Source: Rhodanobacter sp. LX-99
Lineage (GTDB): Bacteria > Pseudomonadota > Gammaproteobacteria > Xanthomonadales > Rhodanobacteraceae
Length of the DNA: 64,000 nt
Direction: 5' to 3'
Assembly: GCF_018599185.1 (NCBI RefSeq)
Contig: NZ_JAHFVL010000001.1
Coordinates: 744,001 to 808,000, forward strand
The notes under the pieces are model-generated. The model did not search any database. It saw nothing but the letters and a program-made list of their open reading frames with translations, and was not told where the DNA came from. The position numbers were made by a program, and so were the translations under genes. The stretch's first letter is position 1. The number at the start of each line of letters is the position of its first letter. Shown here piece by piece: positions 40,979-49,839 of this stretch.

Positions 40979-43357
40979 TCACCCTCGCAGCTTTGCCTTG
41001 CATGATTGCCCCAACGCAGCTATCGCTTCATGTACGCAACGGTCCGCGTCATCGTCGGTAAGCGTGCGTGAAGCGTCCTGTAAAATCAAGCCCATAGCGA
41101 GACTTTTTCGGCCCGCTTCGACTCCTTTGCCGCTGTAACGGTCGAACAGGCGCAATTCCTTCAGCCGCTCGCCCAGCGTGTGACGAACCACCTGCTCGAT
41201 CTGTGACCAGCTGACCGTTTCCGGCAGGTCCACTGCGATGTCACGGCGTACCGTGGGGAACCTCGGCACCGCCCGTGCCTGCGGCAGGCGGCGCGCCAGC
41301 AGCGGCTCCAGCGCCAGCTCCAGCACGTGCACGTCGGCGGCCAGGTCCAGTGCCTTGGCCAGCTGCGGATGCAGCGCACCGAGATAGCCCACGGTCGCGC
41401 CATCGCGCACCACCCGCGCGCCACGTCCCGGGTGCAGCCAGCCCGGCAGGCCATCGGCATGCACCGACCAGCGCTGCGGCTCGCCGCCCCAGGCGATCAA
41501 GGCATCCAGGTCGCCCTTGAGGTCATGGAAATCCAGCGCCCGCGCCGGCTCGCCCCACTGCTCGGCACGGGCATGGCCGCAGGCCACGACGGCCAGGCTC
41601 GGCGTTTCCACCGGGGGATCGCCTGCACCAAATACCCGTGCGACCTCGAACAGCCGCACCCGTTCCTGCTGGCGCGCGCGGTTGTGGCGCAACGCCTCGA
41701 TCAGCCCCGGCAGCAGCGATGGCCGCATCACGGCCAGATCGGCCGACAGCGGATTGGCCAGTGGCACCAGACGCTCGGTGAAACCCCAATCCGCCAGCAG
41801 GTCGGCCGCCACGAAGGACAGATTCACCGCCTCGTAGTAGCCGCGCGCAGCCAGCTGTTCGCGCAGCGCCAGCTCGCCGATGCGCGCCTCCGGCTCGATC
41901 GCCAGGGTCAGCGCGCCGGCGGGCGTCGCGGTGGGGATGTTGTCGTAGCCGAAGATCCGCGCGACCTCCTCGATCAGGTCCTCCTCGCGCTCGATGTCGA
42001 AGCGGCTGCTCGGCGCGGTGACTTGCCAGCCGTCGGTCGTCGCTGCCACCTGCATGCCCAGCGCGGTGAAGATGCGCGCCACTTCGGCATCCGCCACCTC
42101 CACGCCGAGCACGCGCTTCAGGCGCGCGCGGCGCAAGGTCACCGCCGCCGGCACCGGCAGGTCGGCCAGGTTCTCCGCCGCCAGCACCGGCCCGGCCTTG
42201 CCGCCGACGATCGCCAGCAGCAATTCGGTGGCGCGCTCCAGCGCGCGGCGCGGCAGTTCCGGATCGACGCCTCGCTCGAAGCGGTGCGAGGCATCGGTGT
42301 GCAGGCCGAGCTTGCGTGCACGGCCCATGATCGCGGCCGGCGCGAAGTGCGCGGATTCCAGGAAAATGTTGTGCGTGGCGTCGGTGACGCGCGAGTCGAA
42401 GCCGCCCATCACGCCGGCGACCGCGAGCGGTTTCTTCTCGTCGGCGATCAGCACGAAGCCGTCATCCAGCTTCGCCTCGCTGCCGTCGAGCAGTTTCAGC
42501 GTCTCGCCGGCACGCGCATGGCGCACCACGATGTCGCCCTCGAGCGCGTCGTTGTCGAAGGCGTGCAGTGGCTGACCCAGTTCGAGCATCACGTAGTTGG
42601 TGACGTCGACGACCGCGCTGATCGGGCGCAGGCCGGCGCGGCGCAGGCGTTCGGCCAGCCACAGCGGCGTGCGCGCGGCCGGATCGATGCCCTCGACGAT
42701 GCGGCCGAGATAACGCGGCGCATCCTTGCCCGCTTCCAGCCGGATGCCGCGACGTGCGGTACCGGCAACCGGCGCTGCCGCTTGTACCGGCACCTTCACC
42801 GTGCTGCCGAACAATGCGGCCACGTCGTGCGCCAGGCCGACCAGGCCGAGGCAGTCGGGCCGGTTCGGGGTGAGTTTGAGCTCGAAGCTGGCGTCGGGCA
42901 GGCCGAGGTAGTCGGCCAGCGCCTGGCCGACCGGAGCATCCACCGGCAGCTCCAGCAAACCGGAGGCGTCGGCGTCGATGCCCAGCTCCTTCGCCGAACA
43001 CAGCATGCCGAACGACTCGACGCCGCGCAGCTTCGCCGCTTTGATGGAAACCCCGCCGGGAAGAGTCGCGCCGGCCGTCGCCAACGGCACCTTGATGCCG
43101 ACGCGTGCGTTGGGCGCACCACAGACGATCTGCAGCAGCTCGCCCTGCCCCGCATCGACCTTGCACACCTGCAGCCGATCGGCTTGCGGGTGCTTTTCGG
43201 CAGCGACGATCTCGGCCACCACCACGCCATCCAGGCCGTCGCCAAGCGGCGTGAGTTCTTCCACTTCCAGTCCCGCCATGGTCAGCGCGTGGGCCAGTTC
43301 GGCGCGGTCGGCCTTGATCTCGACCAGCTCGCGCAGCCAGTTCTCGGAGAATTTCAT
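40979..43357 (-). CDS. pheT: Phenylalanine-tRNA ligase beta subunit
   Basis: A 792-residue subunit with the N-terminal tRNA-binding (EMAP-like) domain ([10 protein letters not shown]...[13 protein letters not shown]), B3/B4 editing domain in the middle, B5 domain, and a C-terminal ferredoxin-like anticodon-binding domain ([13 protein letters not shown]). It forms the alpha2-beta2 enzyme with pheS, 22 nt upstream. Confidence 0.97.
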   Translation of the reverse strand: MKFSENWLRELVEIKADRAELAHALTMAGLEVEELTPLGDGLDGVVVAEIVAAEKHPQADRLQVCKVDAGQGELLQIVCGAPNARVGIKVPLATAGATLPGGVSIKAAKLRGVESFGMLCSAKELGIDADASGLLELPVDAPVGQALADYLGLPDASFELKLTPNRPDCLGLVGLAHDVAALFGSTVKVPVQAAAPVAGTARRGIRLEAGKDAPRYLGRIVEGIDPAARTPLWLAERLRRAGLRPISAVVDVTNYVMLELGQPLHAFDNDALEGDIVVRHARAGETLKLLDGSEAKLDDGFVLIADEKKPLAVAGVMGGFDSRVTDATHNIFLESAHFAPAAIMGRARKLGLHTDASHRFERGVDPELPRRALERATELLLAIVGGKAGPVLAAENLADLPVPAAVTLRRARLKRVLGVEVADAEVARIFTALGMQVAATTDGWQVTAPSSRFDIEREEDLIEEVARIFGYDNIPTATPAGALTLAIEPEARIGELALREQLAARGYYEAVNLSFVAADLLADWGFTERLVPLANPLSADLAVMRPSLLPGLIEALRHNRARQQERVRLFEVARVFGAGDPPVETPSLAVVACGHARAEQWGEPARALDFHDLKGDLDALIAWGGEPQRWSVHADGLPGWLHPGRGARVVRDGATVGYLGALHPQLAKALDLAADVHVLELALEPLLARRLPQARAVPRFPTVRRDIAVDLPETVSWSQIEQVVRHTLGERLKELRLFDRYSGKGVEAGRKSLAMGLILQDASRTLTDDDADRCVHEAIAALGQSCKAKLRG

Positions 43358-43379
43358 GCTTGTGGATTCCTGGATGCGA

Positions 43380-44453
<1,074 letters not shown>

Positions 44454-44485
44454 TCATATCGCGCTGACGCAGAAGCGTCCGACGA

Positions 44486-44845
44486 TCAAGCGGCCAGACT
44501 GGCCTTCGCTTTCTCGGCGATCACTTCAAACGCCTTGATGTCGTGCACGGCAATGTCAGCGAGGACCTTGCGGTCGACGGTGATGCCGGCCTTGCTCAGG
44601 CCATTGATCAGACGGCTGTAGGACAGCCCGAACATGCGCGCGGCGGCGTTGATGCGGACGATCCACAGCGCACGGAACTGGCGCTTGCGCTGCTTGCGGC
44701 CGATGTAGGCGTACTGGCCGGCCTTGATGACGGCCTGGTTGGCAACGCGGAAGACCTTGCGGCGGGCATTGTAGTAGCCCTTGGCGCGGCCGATGATTTT
44801 CTTGTGACGACGACGGGCGGTAACGCCACGCTTTACACGAGCCAT
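44486..44845 (-). CDS. rplT: 50S ribosomal protein L20
   Basis: A 119-residue basic protein with the family start MARVKRG and the motifs [19 protein letters not shown] (Arg/Lys-rich helix) and [16 protein letters not shown]. It binds 23S rRNA domain I early in assembly and in E. coli represses its own operon. It lies 11 nt after rpmI. Confidence 0.98.
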   Translation of the reverse strand: MARVKRGVTARRRHKKIIGRAKGYYNARRKVFRVANQAVIKAGQYAYIGRKQRKRQFRALWIVRINAAARMFGLSYSRLINGLSKAGITVDRKVLADIAVHDIKAFEVIAEKAKASLAA

Positions 44846-44856
44846 GGTCTATCTCC

Positions 44857-45054
44857 TCACAAGTACGGCAGCATGCGAGCCACGCCCGGGGCGTCGCACG
44901 CCTTGAGGTGGTTCGGTGCACGGAGACCACGTTTGAGCTTGGTCGACTTCTTGGTCAGGATGTGCGACTTGAACGCGTGGCCGCACTTGATCTTGCCCGA
45001 TGCGGTCTTGCGAAAACGCTTCGCAGCCGCCCGGTTGGTCTTGATCTTGGGCAT
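44857..45054 (-). CDS. rpmI: 50S ribosomal protein L35
   Basis: A 65-residue basic protein starting [14 protein letters not shown] at ATG 45054, the standard L35 length and N-terminus. A good ribosome binding site (AAGGAG) lies 6-11 nt upstream on the minus strand. Part of infC-rpmI-rplT. Confidence 0.97.
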   Translation of the reverse strand: MPKIKTNRAAAKRFRKTASGKIKCGHAFKSHILTKKSTKLKRGLRAPNHLKACDAPGVARMLPYL

Positions 45055-45250
45055 GGTAATGCTCCTTGTATGGGGGCTCGTCCTGCGCGGACAGCCCCGG
45101 TTTCTGACTGATCTGGCGGTGGCGGCACCCCCGAAGGGATCTGGCCACGCTTTCCGTCCTGCCACGATCGGTGCACGACCCATCCAGGCGGGTCGAACCC
45201 GTAATCATACGGGTTCATAAAGCTCAACGCCAGCACGAAGTGCTGACCAC

Positions 45251-45318
45251 TGCCTCCTCTCCCTGCGGCGACCTTGGGAGCCCCTTGCGGGCGAGAGGAT
45301 TGAGGCGAGGGTGCGGGG
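45251..45318. repeat. CTCTCCC-type dispersed repeat in the infC-rpmI spacer
   Basis: Arms CCTCTC (45256-45261) and GAGAGG (45293-45298) enclose CCTGCGGCGACCTTGGGAGC and more; the 3' flank ATTGAGGCGAGGGTGCGGGG parallels GGTTGGGGTGAGGGTTCGGC of the sufB-sufC element. Both look like one family. Confidence 0.5.
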
Positions 45319-45373
45319 CTTGCCGCGCAGCCCAATGGAACAGCCGCTTTCACGCGATGCGACGCGAAAGATC

Positions 45374-45396
45374 GTCGCCCGCAAGCGGGCTCCGAC
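45374..45396. repeat. REP element (GTCGCCCGCAAGCGGGCTCC type)
   Basis: The stem GCCCGC-AA-GCGGGC (45377-45390) sits inside GTC...TCCGAC, giving the asymmetric bulge typical of REP palindromes abundant in Xanthomonads and pseudomonads. It begins just before the infC stop on the minus strand (14 nt downstream of it is 45396). Confidence 0.6.
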
Positions 45397-45410
45397 GCAC
45401 TGATGGCGGC

Positions 45411-45935
45411 TTATTTCTTCTTGGGCCCGATCATCATGACCATCTGGCGCCCTTCCAGCCGCGGGAACGACTCGATCTGGCCGTTCTCGCCGACGTCTTC
45501 CTGGATCTTCCTGGCCAGGTTCTGGCCCAGGTCCTGGTGCGACATCTCGCGGCCGCGGAAGCGGATGGTGACCTTGACCTTGTCGCCCTCTTCCAGGAAG
45601 CGAAGCATGTTGCGCAGCTTGATCTGGTAGTCGCCCACGTCCGTCACCGGGCGGAACTTCACTTCCTTGATTTCGACCTGCTTCTGCTTCTTCTTGGCGG
45701 CCTGCGCCTTCTTCTGGGCTTCGAACTTGAACTTGCCGTAATCCATGATGCGGCAGACCGGCGGGTCGCCGTTCGGCTGGATCTCGACCAGATCCATGCC
45801 TGCTTCCTGCGCCAGGCTCAGCGCCTCGTCACGGCTGAGAATGCCAAGCTGTTCCGAGTCAGCGCCAATCACGCGCACGCGCGGCACGCGGATTTCCAGG
45901 TTACGACGATTGCCCTTGTTGTCGGTGGTAGCGAT
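45411..45935 (-). CDS. infC: Translation initiation factor IF-3, AUC start
   Basis: A 174-residue IF-3. Landmarks are the N-domain RVPRVRVIG and [15 protein letters not shown], a Lys-rich linker, and the C-domain [16 protein letters not shown] and [12 protein letters not shown]. No ATG, GTG or TTG is correctly placed. An ATC codon at 45935-45933 lies exactly 8 nt after GGAGG (plus-strand CCTCC 45944-45948) and begins the family N-terminus ([10 protein letters not shown]). IF-3 genes are known for AUU or AUC starts, which IF-3 itself rejects, giving autoregulation. An in-frame ATG at 46067 would add 44 unrelated residues encoded by hairpins and is rejected. Confidence 0.95.
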   Translation of the reverse strand: MATTDNKGNRRNLEIRVPRVRVIGADSEQLGILSRDEALSLAQEAGMDLVEIQPNGDPPVCRIMDYGKFKFEAQKKAQAAKKKQKQVEIKEVKFRPVTDVGDYQIKLRNMLRFLEEGDKVKVTIRFRGREMSHQDLGQNLARKIQEDVGENGQIESFPRLEGRQMVMMIGPKKK

Positions 45936-45967
45936 ACCACGATCCTCCAGAAGTGTTTGCACAATGT

Positions 45968-46077
45968 CGAAGAGATGCTTTCCCGCATCTCTTCGACTCG
46001 CCGGCTCCGGCACATGTCCGGAACCGGCTCCGCCGGATCGGGCGAGCCCGATCCGCGTGCGGTGCATCCTGCACCGC
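45968..46077 (-). other. Four back-to-back hairpins between thrS and infC
   Basis: The intercistronic region is packed with inverted repeats: 45968-45977/45986-45995 (10 bp), 46000-46010/46018-46028 (11 bp, one mismatch), 46034-46043/46046-46055 (10 bp, tight loop) and 46059-46066/46070-46077 (8 bp). Only 3-5 nt separate them. No U-run follows, so these are not terminators. The last ends 20 nt upstream of the infC ribosome binding site in transcript order. Confidence 0.75.
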
Positions 46078-46102
46078 TTGAATATCCATCAACGCCCGGC
46101 GC

Positions 46103-48004
46103 TCAGCGCCGGATTTCGGTCTCCAGCCGTTCGACGAAGCTGGCCAGCGGCATGCTGCCCAGGTCTTCGCCGGAACGGGTACGCACAGAAACGGCACCCG
46201 TTTCCCTCTCGCGATCACCGATCACGAGAAGATAAGGCACCTTCTGCAGCGTATGCTCGCGGATTTTATAGCCGACTTTCTCGTTGCGCAAATCCGATTG
46301 TACCCGGAAACCTTTGTCGACAAGGGCTTGCGTCACTTCGCGGACGTAATCGGCCTGCGCGTCGGTGATATTGAGCACCACCGCCTGCAGCGGGGCCAGC
46401 CAGGCCGGCAACAGGCCGGCGTGATGCTCGATCAGGATGCCGATGAAACGCTCCATCGAGCCCACGATGGCCCGGTGCAGCATCACCGGATGCCGCTTCT
46501 GCGAGTGCTCGTCGACGTATTCGGCGTCGAGGCGCTCGGGCATCATGAAATCGACCTGCATGGTGCCGACCTGCCAGGCGCGGCCGATCGAGTCCTTCAG
46601 GTGGTACTCGATCTTGGGCGCGTAGAACGCGCCCTCGCCGGGCAATTCCTCCCATTCCACGCCGGCGGCACGCAGCGCGCGGCGCAGCATTTCCTCGGTG
46701 CGATCCCAGAATTCGTCGGAACCGATGCGCTTGTCCGGCCGCAGCGCCAGCTTGATCGCCAGGTCGGTGAAACCGAAGTCGGCATACACCTTCATCGCCT
46801 GCCGATGGAACGCGGTGACTTCCTCCTCGACCTGCTCCGGCGTGCAGAAAATGTGGCCGTCGTCCTGGGTGAACGCCCGCACGCGCATGATGCCGTGCAG
46901 CGCGCCGGACGGCTCGTTGCGATGGCAGCCGCCGAACTCGCCGTAGCGGATCGGCAGCTCGCGATAGCTGTGCAGGCCGGTGTTGAACACCTGCACATGG
47001 CCCGGGCAGTTCATCGGCTTCAGCGCGAACGTATGCTTCTCCGACTCGGTGAAGAACATGTTCTCCTTGTAGTTGTCCCAGTGCCCGGACCTCTTCCACA
47101 GCGACACGTCCAGCACCATCGGGCAGCGCACTTCCTGGTAGCCGCTCTTCTTGTAGACGCCGCGCATGTACTGCTCGACCTGCTGCCAGATCGCCCAGCC
47201 GTTCGGGTGCCAGAACACCATGCCCGGGCTTTCCTCCTGCTGGTGGAACAGGTCGAGCTGCTTGCCGATCTTGCGGTGATCGCGCTTCTCGGCCTCCTCC
47301 AGCTGGTACAGGTAAGCCTTCAGATCCTTGTCGTTGAGCCAGGCGGTGCCGTAGATGCGGCTGAGCATCGCGTTGCTGGAATCGCCGCGCCAGTACGCGC
47401 CGGCCACCTTCATCAGCTTGAAGGAATGCAGCTTGCCGGTGTTCGGCACGTGCGGGCCGCGGCACAGGTCGGTGAACTCGCCCTGCGAGTACAGCGACAG
47501 ATCTTCACTGGCCGGAATGCCCTCGATGATCTCGGCCTTGTAGCTCTCGCCCAGCCCGCGGAAGAACGCCACCGCCTCGTCGCGCGACTTCACGCTGCGC
47601 GTCACCGGCAGCTGCTCGTCGACGATCTTGTGCATCTCCGCCTCGATCTTCGGCAGGTCGTCCGGGGTGAACGGGCGCTCGTAGGCGAAGTCGTAGTAGA
47701 AGCCGTTCTCGATCACCGGACCGATCGTGACCTGTGCGCCCGGGAACAGCCGCTGCACCGCCTGGCCCATCAGGTGCGCGGTGGAGTGGCGCAGGATTTC
47801 CAGCGCCTCGGGACTCTTCTCGGTGACGATCTGCAGGCTGGCGTCGTGCTCGATCGGGAAGCTGGCGTCGACCAGCTTGCCGTCGACCTTGCCGGCCAGC
47901 GTCGCCTTGGCCAGGCCGGCGCCAATCGAGGCGGCCACGTCCTGCACGGTGACAGGATGATCGAACGGCTTCTTGCTGCCGTCGGGTAGCGTGATTTCAA
48001 TCAT
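46103..48004 (-). CDS. thrS: Threonine-tRNA ligase
   Basis: A 633-residue class II synthetase with N-terminal TGS and editing domains ([15 protein letters not shown] holds editing-site histidines), catalytic core with zinc ligands in [10 protein letters not shown] and later residues, motif 2 [15 protein letters not shown] and motif 3 [14 protein letters not shown], and a C-terminal anticodon-binding domain. It is first in thrS-infC-rpmI-rplT. Its upstream leader carries a candidate attenuator. Confidence 0.97.
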   Translation of the reverse strand: MIEITLPDGSKKPFDHPVTVQDVAASIGAGLAKATLAGKVDGKLVDASFPIEHDASLQIVTEKSPEALEILRHSTAHLMGQAVQRLFPGAQVTIGPVIENGFYYDFAYERPFTPDDLPKIEAEMHKIVDEQLPVTRSVKSRDEAVAFFRGLGESYKAEIIEGIPASEDLSLYSQGEFTDLCRGPHVPNTGKLHSFKLMKVAGAYWRGDSSNAMLSRIYGTAWLNDKDLKAYLYQLEEAEKRDHRKIGKQLDLFHQQEESPGMVFWHPNGWAIWQQVEQYMRGVYKKSGYQEVRCPMVLDVSLWKRSGHWDNYKENMFFTESEKHTFALKPMNCPGHVQVFNTGLHSYRELPIRYGEFGGCHRNEPSGALHGIMRVRAFTQDDGHIFCTPEQVEEEVTAFHRQAMKVYADFGFTDLAIKLALRPDKRIGSDEFWDRTEEMLRRALRAAGVEWEELPGEGAFYAPKIEYHLKDSIGRAWQVGTMQVDFMMPERLDAEYVDEHSQKRHPVMLHRAIVGSMERFIGILIEHHAGLLPAWLAPLQAVVLNITDAQADYVREVTQALVDKGFRVQSDLRNEKVGYKIREHTLQKVPYLLVIGDRERETGAVSVRTRSGEDLGSMPLASFVERLETEIRR

Positions 48005-48024
48005 GGAAGCTTCTCTGGAAAAGC

Positions 48025-48049
48025 AAAAAAGGGCATGACGCCCTTTTTT
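48025..48049 (-). terminator. Candidate attenuator hairpin in the thrS leader
   Basis: On the minus strand AAAAAAGGGC-GTCAT-GCCCTTTTTT forms a stem of 4 G-C plus 6 A-U pairs (48025-48034 with 48040-48049), running straight into a U tract. It ends 20 nt before the thrS ATG and no gene ends just upstream of it in this direction, so it is a terminator in the leader and not at the end of a transcript. Confidence 0.65.
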
Positions 48050-48073
48050 TTGTAAACGAAGGCGTGGTGGCGG

Positions 48074-48100
48074 TCAGTTGTGGAAGCGGGTAGTTGCCAT
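48074..48100 (-). CDS. Candidate thrS leader peptide (MATTRFHN)
   Basis: A nine-codon frame on the minus strand, ATG GCA ACT ACC CGC TTC CAC AAC TGA, encodes MATTRFHN. Two adjacent Thr codons lie 25-49 nt before the attenuator hairpin. The ribosome binding site upstream is weak (GAG in GCCGAGTGTGCGAC). Segments on either side can pair in alternative ways: GGTGGC near 48129-48134 with GCCACC near 48067-48072, and ACGCC near 48061-48065 with GGCGT of the terminator. Whether it is translated is inference. Confidence 0.4.
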   Translation of the reverse strand: MATTRFHN

Positions 48101-48156
48101 GTCGCACACTCGGCCGGCGCAAGCGCGGGCCACCTCGGGTCTTGGACGATATCGAA

Positions 48157-48185
48157 ACGCTAGTTTAGCCCAGATTGCCTGTCAA
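48157..48185 (-). promoter_or_regulatory. Candidate thrS promoter
   Basis: A perfect TTGACA is present on the minus strand at 48185-48180. With 17-nt spacing the -10 would be TAGCGT (weak, 48162-48157). Transcription from here would give a leader of about 145 nt that includes the Thr-Thr peptide and the hairpin. Confidence 0.35.
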
Positions 48186-48203
48186 TCCTCGCCCGACGCA
48201 GCC

Positions 48204-48230
48204 TTGCCGGTTGTGCCCGGGCGGTAGAAT
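48204..48230 (+). promoter_or_regulatory. Candidate epimerase promoter
   Basis: TTGCCG at 48204-48209 and TAGAAT at 48225-48230, spacing 15 bp, 25 nt before the epimerase ATG. The -10 is good, the spacing short. Confidence 0.35.
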
Positions 48231-48255
48231 GCCCGCGATCTCCCGAGGACACTCC

Positions 48256-49263
48256 ATGCGCATCCTGGTTACCGGCACCGCCGGCTTCATCGGCGCCGCC
48301 CTGGCGCAGCGCCTGCTGGCGCGCGGCGACACGGTCCATGGCTACGACAACCACAACAGCTACTACGATCCGGCATTGAAGGAAGCCCGCCTGGCGCGCT
48401 TCGCCGATCATCCGAACTACATCCATCAGCGCGCCGACCTGGCCGACGCCGAGGCGGTGAATCGCGCGTTCGCCACGTTCAAGCCGCAGCGCGTGGTGAA
48501 CCTCGCCGCGCAGGCCGGCGTGCGCTATTCGCTGCAGAACCCGCAGGCCTACGTGTCAAGCAACCTGGTCGGCTTCGTCAACATCCTCGAGGCCTGCCGC
48601 CACGGCGGCGTGGAGCATCTGGTCTACGCCTCCTCCAGCTCGGTCTACGGCGCCAACCGCAAGCTGCCGTTCGCGGTGGAGGACGCGGTCGACCATCCGG
48701 TCAGCCTGTACGCCGCCAGCAAGAAAGCGAACGAGCTGATGGCGCATACCTACAGCCACCTGTACGGCCTGCCCAGCACCGGTCTGCGCTTCTTCACCGT
48801 GTACGGGCCGTGGGGCCGGCCGGACATGTCGCCGATGCTGTTCGCCGACCGGATCAGCCGCGGCGAGCCGATCGACGTATTCAACTTCGGCCACCACAGC
48901 CGCGACTTCACTTATATCGACGACATCGTCGAGGGGGTGATCCGCGCGCTCGACCACCCGGCCGAACCCAATCCGGCGTACGACGCCGAACGGCCGAATC
49001 CCGGCACGTCGAGCGCGCCGTACCGCGTCTACAACCTCGGCAACGACCAGCCGGTGCAGCTGCTGCGCTTCATCGAGCTGCTGGAACAGAACCTCGGGCG
49101 CACGGTCGAGAAACGCCTGCTGCCGATGCAGCCGGGCGACGTTCCCGATACCTGGGCCGACGTGTCGGCGCTGCGCCGCGACGTGGGCTACGCGCCGAAC
49201 ACCTCGATCGAGGATGGGGTGGCGCGCTTCGTCAAGTGGTATCGGGAGTACTACGGGAAGTGA
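48256..49263 (+). CDS. NAD-dependent epimerase, UDP-glucuronate 4-epimerase-like
   Basis: A 335-residue extended short-chain dehydrogenase. GTAGFIGA at residues 7-14 binds NAD; SSSSVYG and YAASKKANE (Tyr-xxx-Lys) form the catalytic site. The SxxKANE and GPWGRPDMSP segments resemble UDP-GlcA 4-epimerases (LpsL type) more than GalE. It would supply UDP-galacturonate for envelope polysaccharide. A GAGGA ribosome binding site precedes ATG 48256. Single gene, divergent from thrS. Confidence 0.88.
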   Translation: MRILVTGTAGFIGAALAQRLLARGDTVHGYDNHNSYYDPALKEARLARFADHPNYIHQRADLADAEAVNRAFATFKPQRVVNLAAQAGVRYSLQNPQAYVSSNLVGFVNILEACRHGGVEHLVYASSSSVYGANRKLPFAVEDAVDHPVSLYAASKKANELMAHTYSHLYGLPSTGLRFFTVYGPWGRPDMSPMLFADRISRGEPIDVFNFGHHSRDFTYIDDIVEGVIRALDHPAEPNPAYDAERPNPGTSSAPYRVYNLGNDQPVQLLRFIELLEQNLGRTVEKRLLPMQPGDVPDTWADVSALRRDVGYAPNTSIEDGVARFVKWYREYYGK

Positions 49264-49268
49264 GTGGA

Positions 49269-49325
49269 GAGGAGTGAGAAACGAGAGATGGCCCTGCTCG
49301 CCTCTCGCTCCTCTTTCCCGTTTCT
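49269..49325 (+). repeat. Imperfect inverted repeat after the epimerase gene
   Basis: GAGGAGTGAGA (49269-49279) can pair with TCTCGCTCCTC (49303-49313, one G-U pair), followed by TTTCCCGTTTCT, so it may terminate the epimerase transcript. The left part, GAGGAGTGAGAAACGAG (49269-49285), recurs exactly on the opposite strand at 55670-55686. Confidence 0.5.
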
Positions 49326-49328
49326 ATC

Positions 49329-49778
49329 CTAGAACGGCTTGGCAATCACCAGAAAGATCACGCCCAGCAACAGCAGCACCGGCAGCTCGTTGAGCCAGCG
49401 CAGCGTGCGCGAGGACGGCAGCGCACCACCTTTCTCGCTGCGCTTGAGCACGCGCCCGGCCCAGATGAAGTAGGCCAGCAACACGGCGACCAGGGTCAGC
49501 TTGGCGTCGATCCAGTGCGTACCGGCGGTGACGTTCGGCAACGCCCGCGGAAATACCCGCCAGCCTTGCCACAGGGCCAACCCGAACAGGAACGCGATGC
49601 CGAACATGTTGTGGCCGAACTTGTACAGCCGCCGCCCCATCAACTGCAGCCGAACCAGCACCGCCGGCTCATGCGCCGCTTCGGCCAGGTTCACCAGGAT
49701 CCGCGGCAGGTAGAACACCGTGGCCATCCAGGCAATGACGAACAACAGGTGCAGCGACTTGATCAGCAGATAGGTCAT
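49329..49778 (-). CDS. HemJ/CopD-like four-helix membrane protein
   Basis: A 149-residue protein with four predicted transmembrane helices. The opening LLIKSLHLLFVIAWMATVFYLPRI matches the HemJ/UPF0093 N-terminus in outline (conserved His in the first helix and the FYLPR motif), and KFGHNM and WIDAKL supply further conserved positions. HemJ is a protoporphyrinogen oxidase of haem synthesis; related CopD-family proteins handle copper. Length suits HemJ. Which role applies here cannot be settled from the sequence. It follows glnD by 61 nt. Confidence 0.65.
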   Translation of the reverse strand: MTYLLIKSLHLLFVIAWMATVFYLPRILVNLAEAAHEPAVLVRLQLMGRRLYKFGHNMFGIAFLFGLALWQGWRVFPRALPNVTAGTHWIDAKLTLVAVLLAYFIWAGRVLKRSEKGGALPSSRTLRWLNELPVLLLLGVIFLVIAKPF

Positions 49779-49839
49779 GGCAAGGACGCGTGGCCGCTGC
49801 GACGCGCAGCACTCGCGATGATAGCGCGGGGATCGCCGG

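Larger units (their letters stand above)
45055..45410. other. 356-bp infC-rpmI spacer with repeats
   Basis: This spacer is much longer than the roughly 100 bp usual between infC and rpmI. It holds no gene. It contains a 9-bp hairpin (GAACCCGTA 45195-45203, complement 45208-45216), a small CAGCAC/GTGCTG hairpin near 45231-45245, a CTCTCCC-type repeat and a REP. L20-type autoregulation would have to act in this region, but I cannot identify the L20 target. TATGAT inside the 9-bp hairpin could be a -10 box on the minus strand (weak). Confidence 0.6.

Noticed and set aside
45936..46067. ATG at 46067 as the infC start
   Set aside because: It would add 44 residues with no IF-3 counterpart, encoded by the hairpin region, and has no Shine-Dalgarno; the ATC at 45935 has a perfect one.
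45968..46077. The tandem hairpins as a CRISPR array
   Set aside because: The four stems differ in sequence, with no constant repeat or regular spacers.
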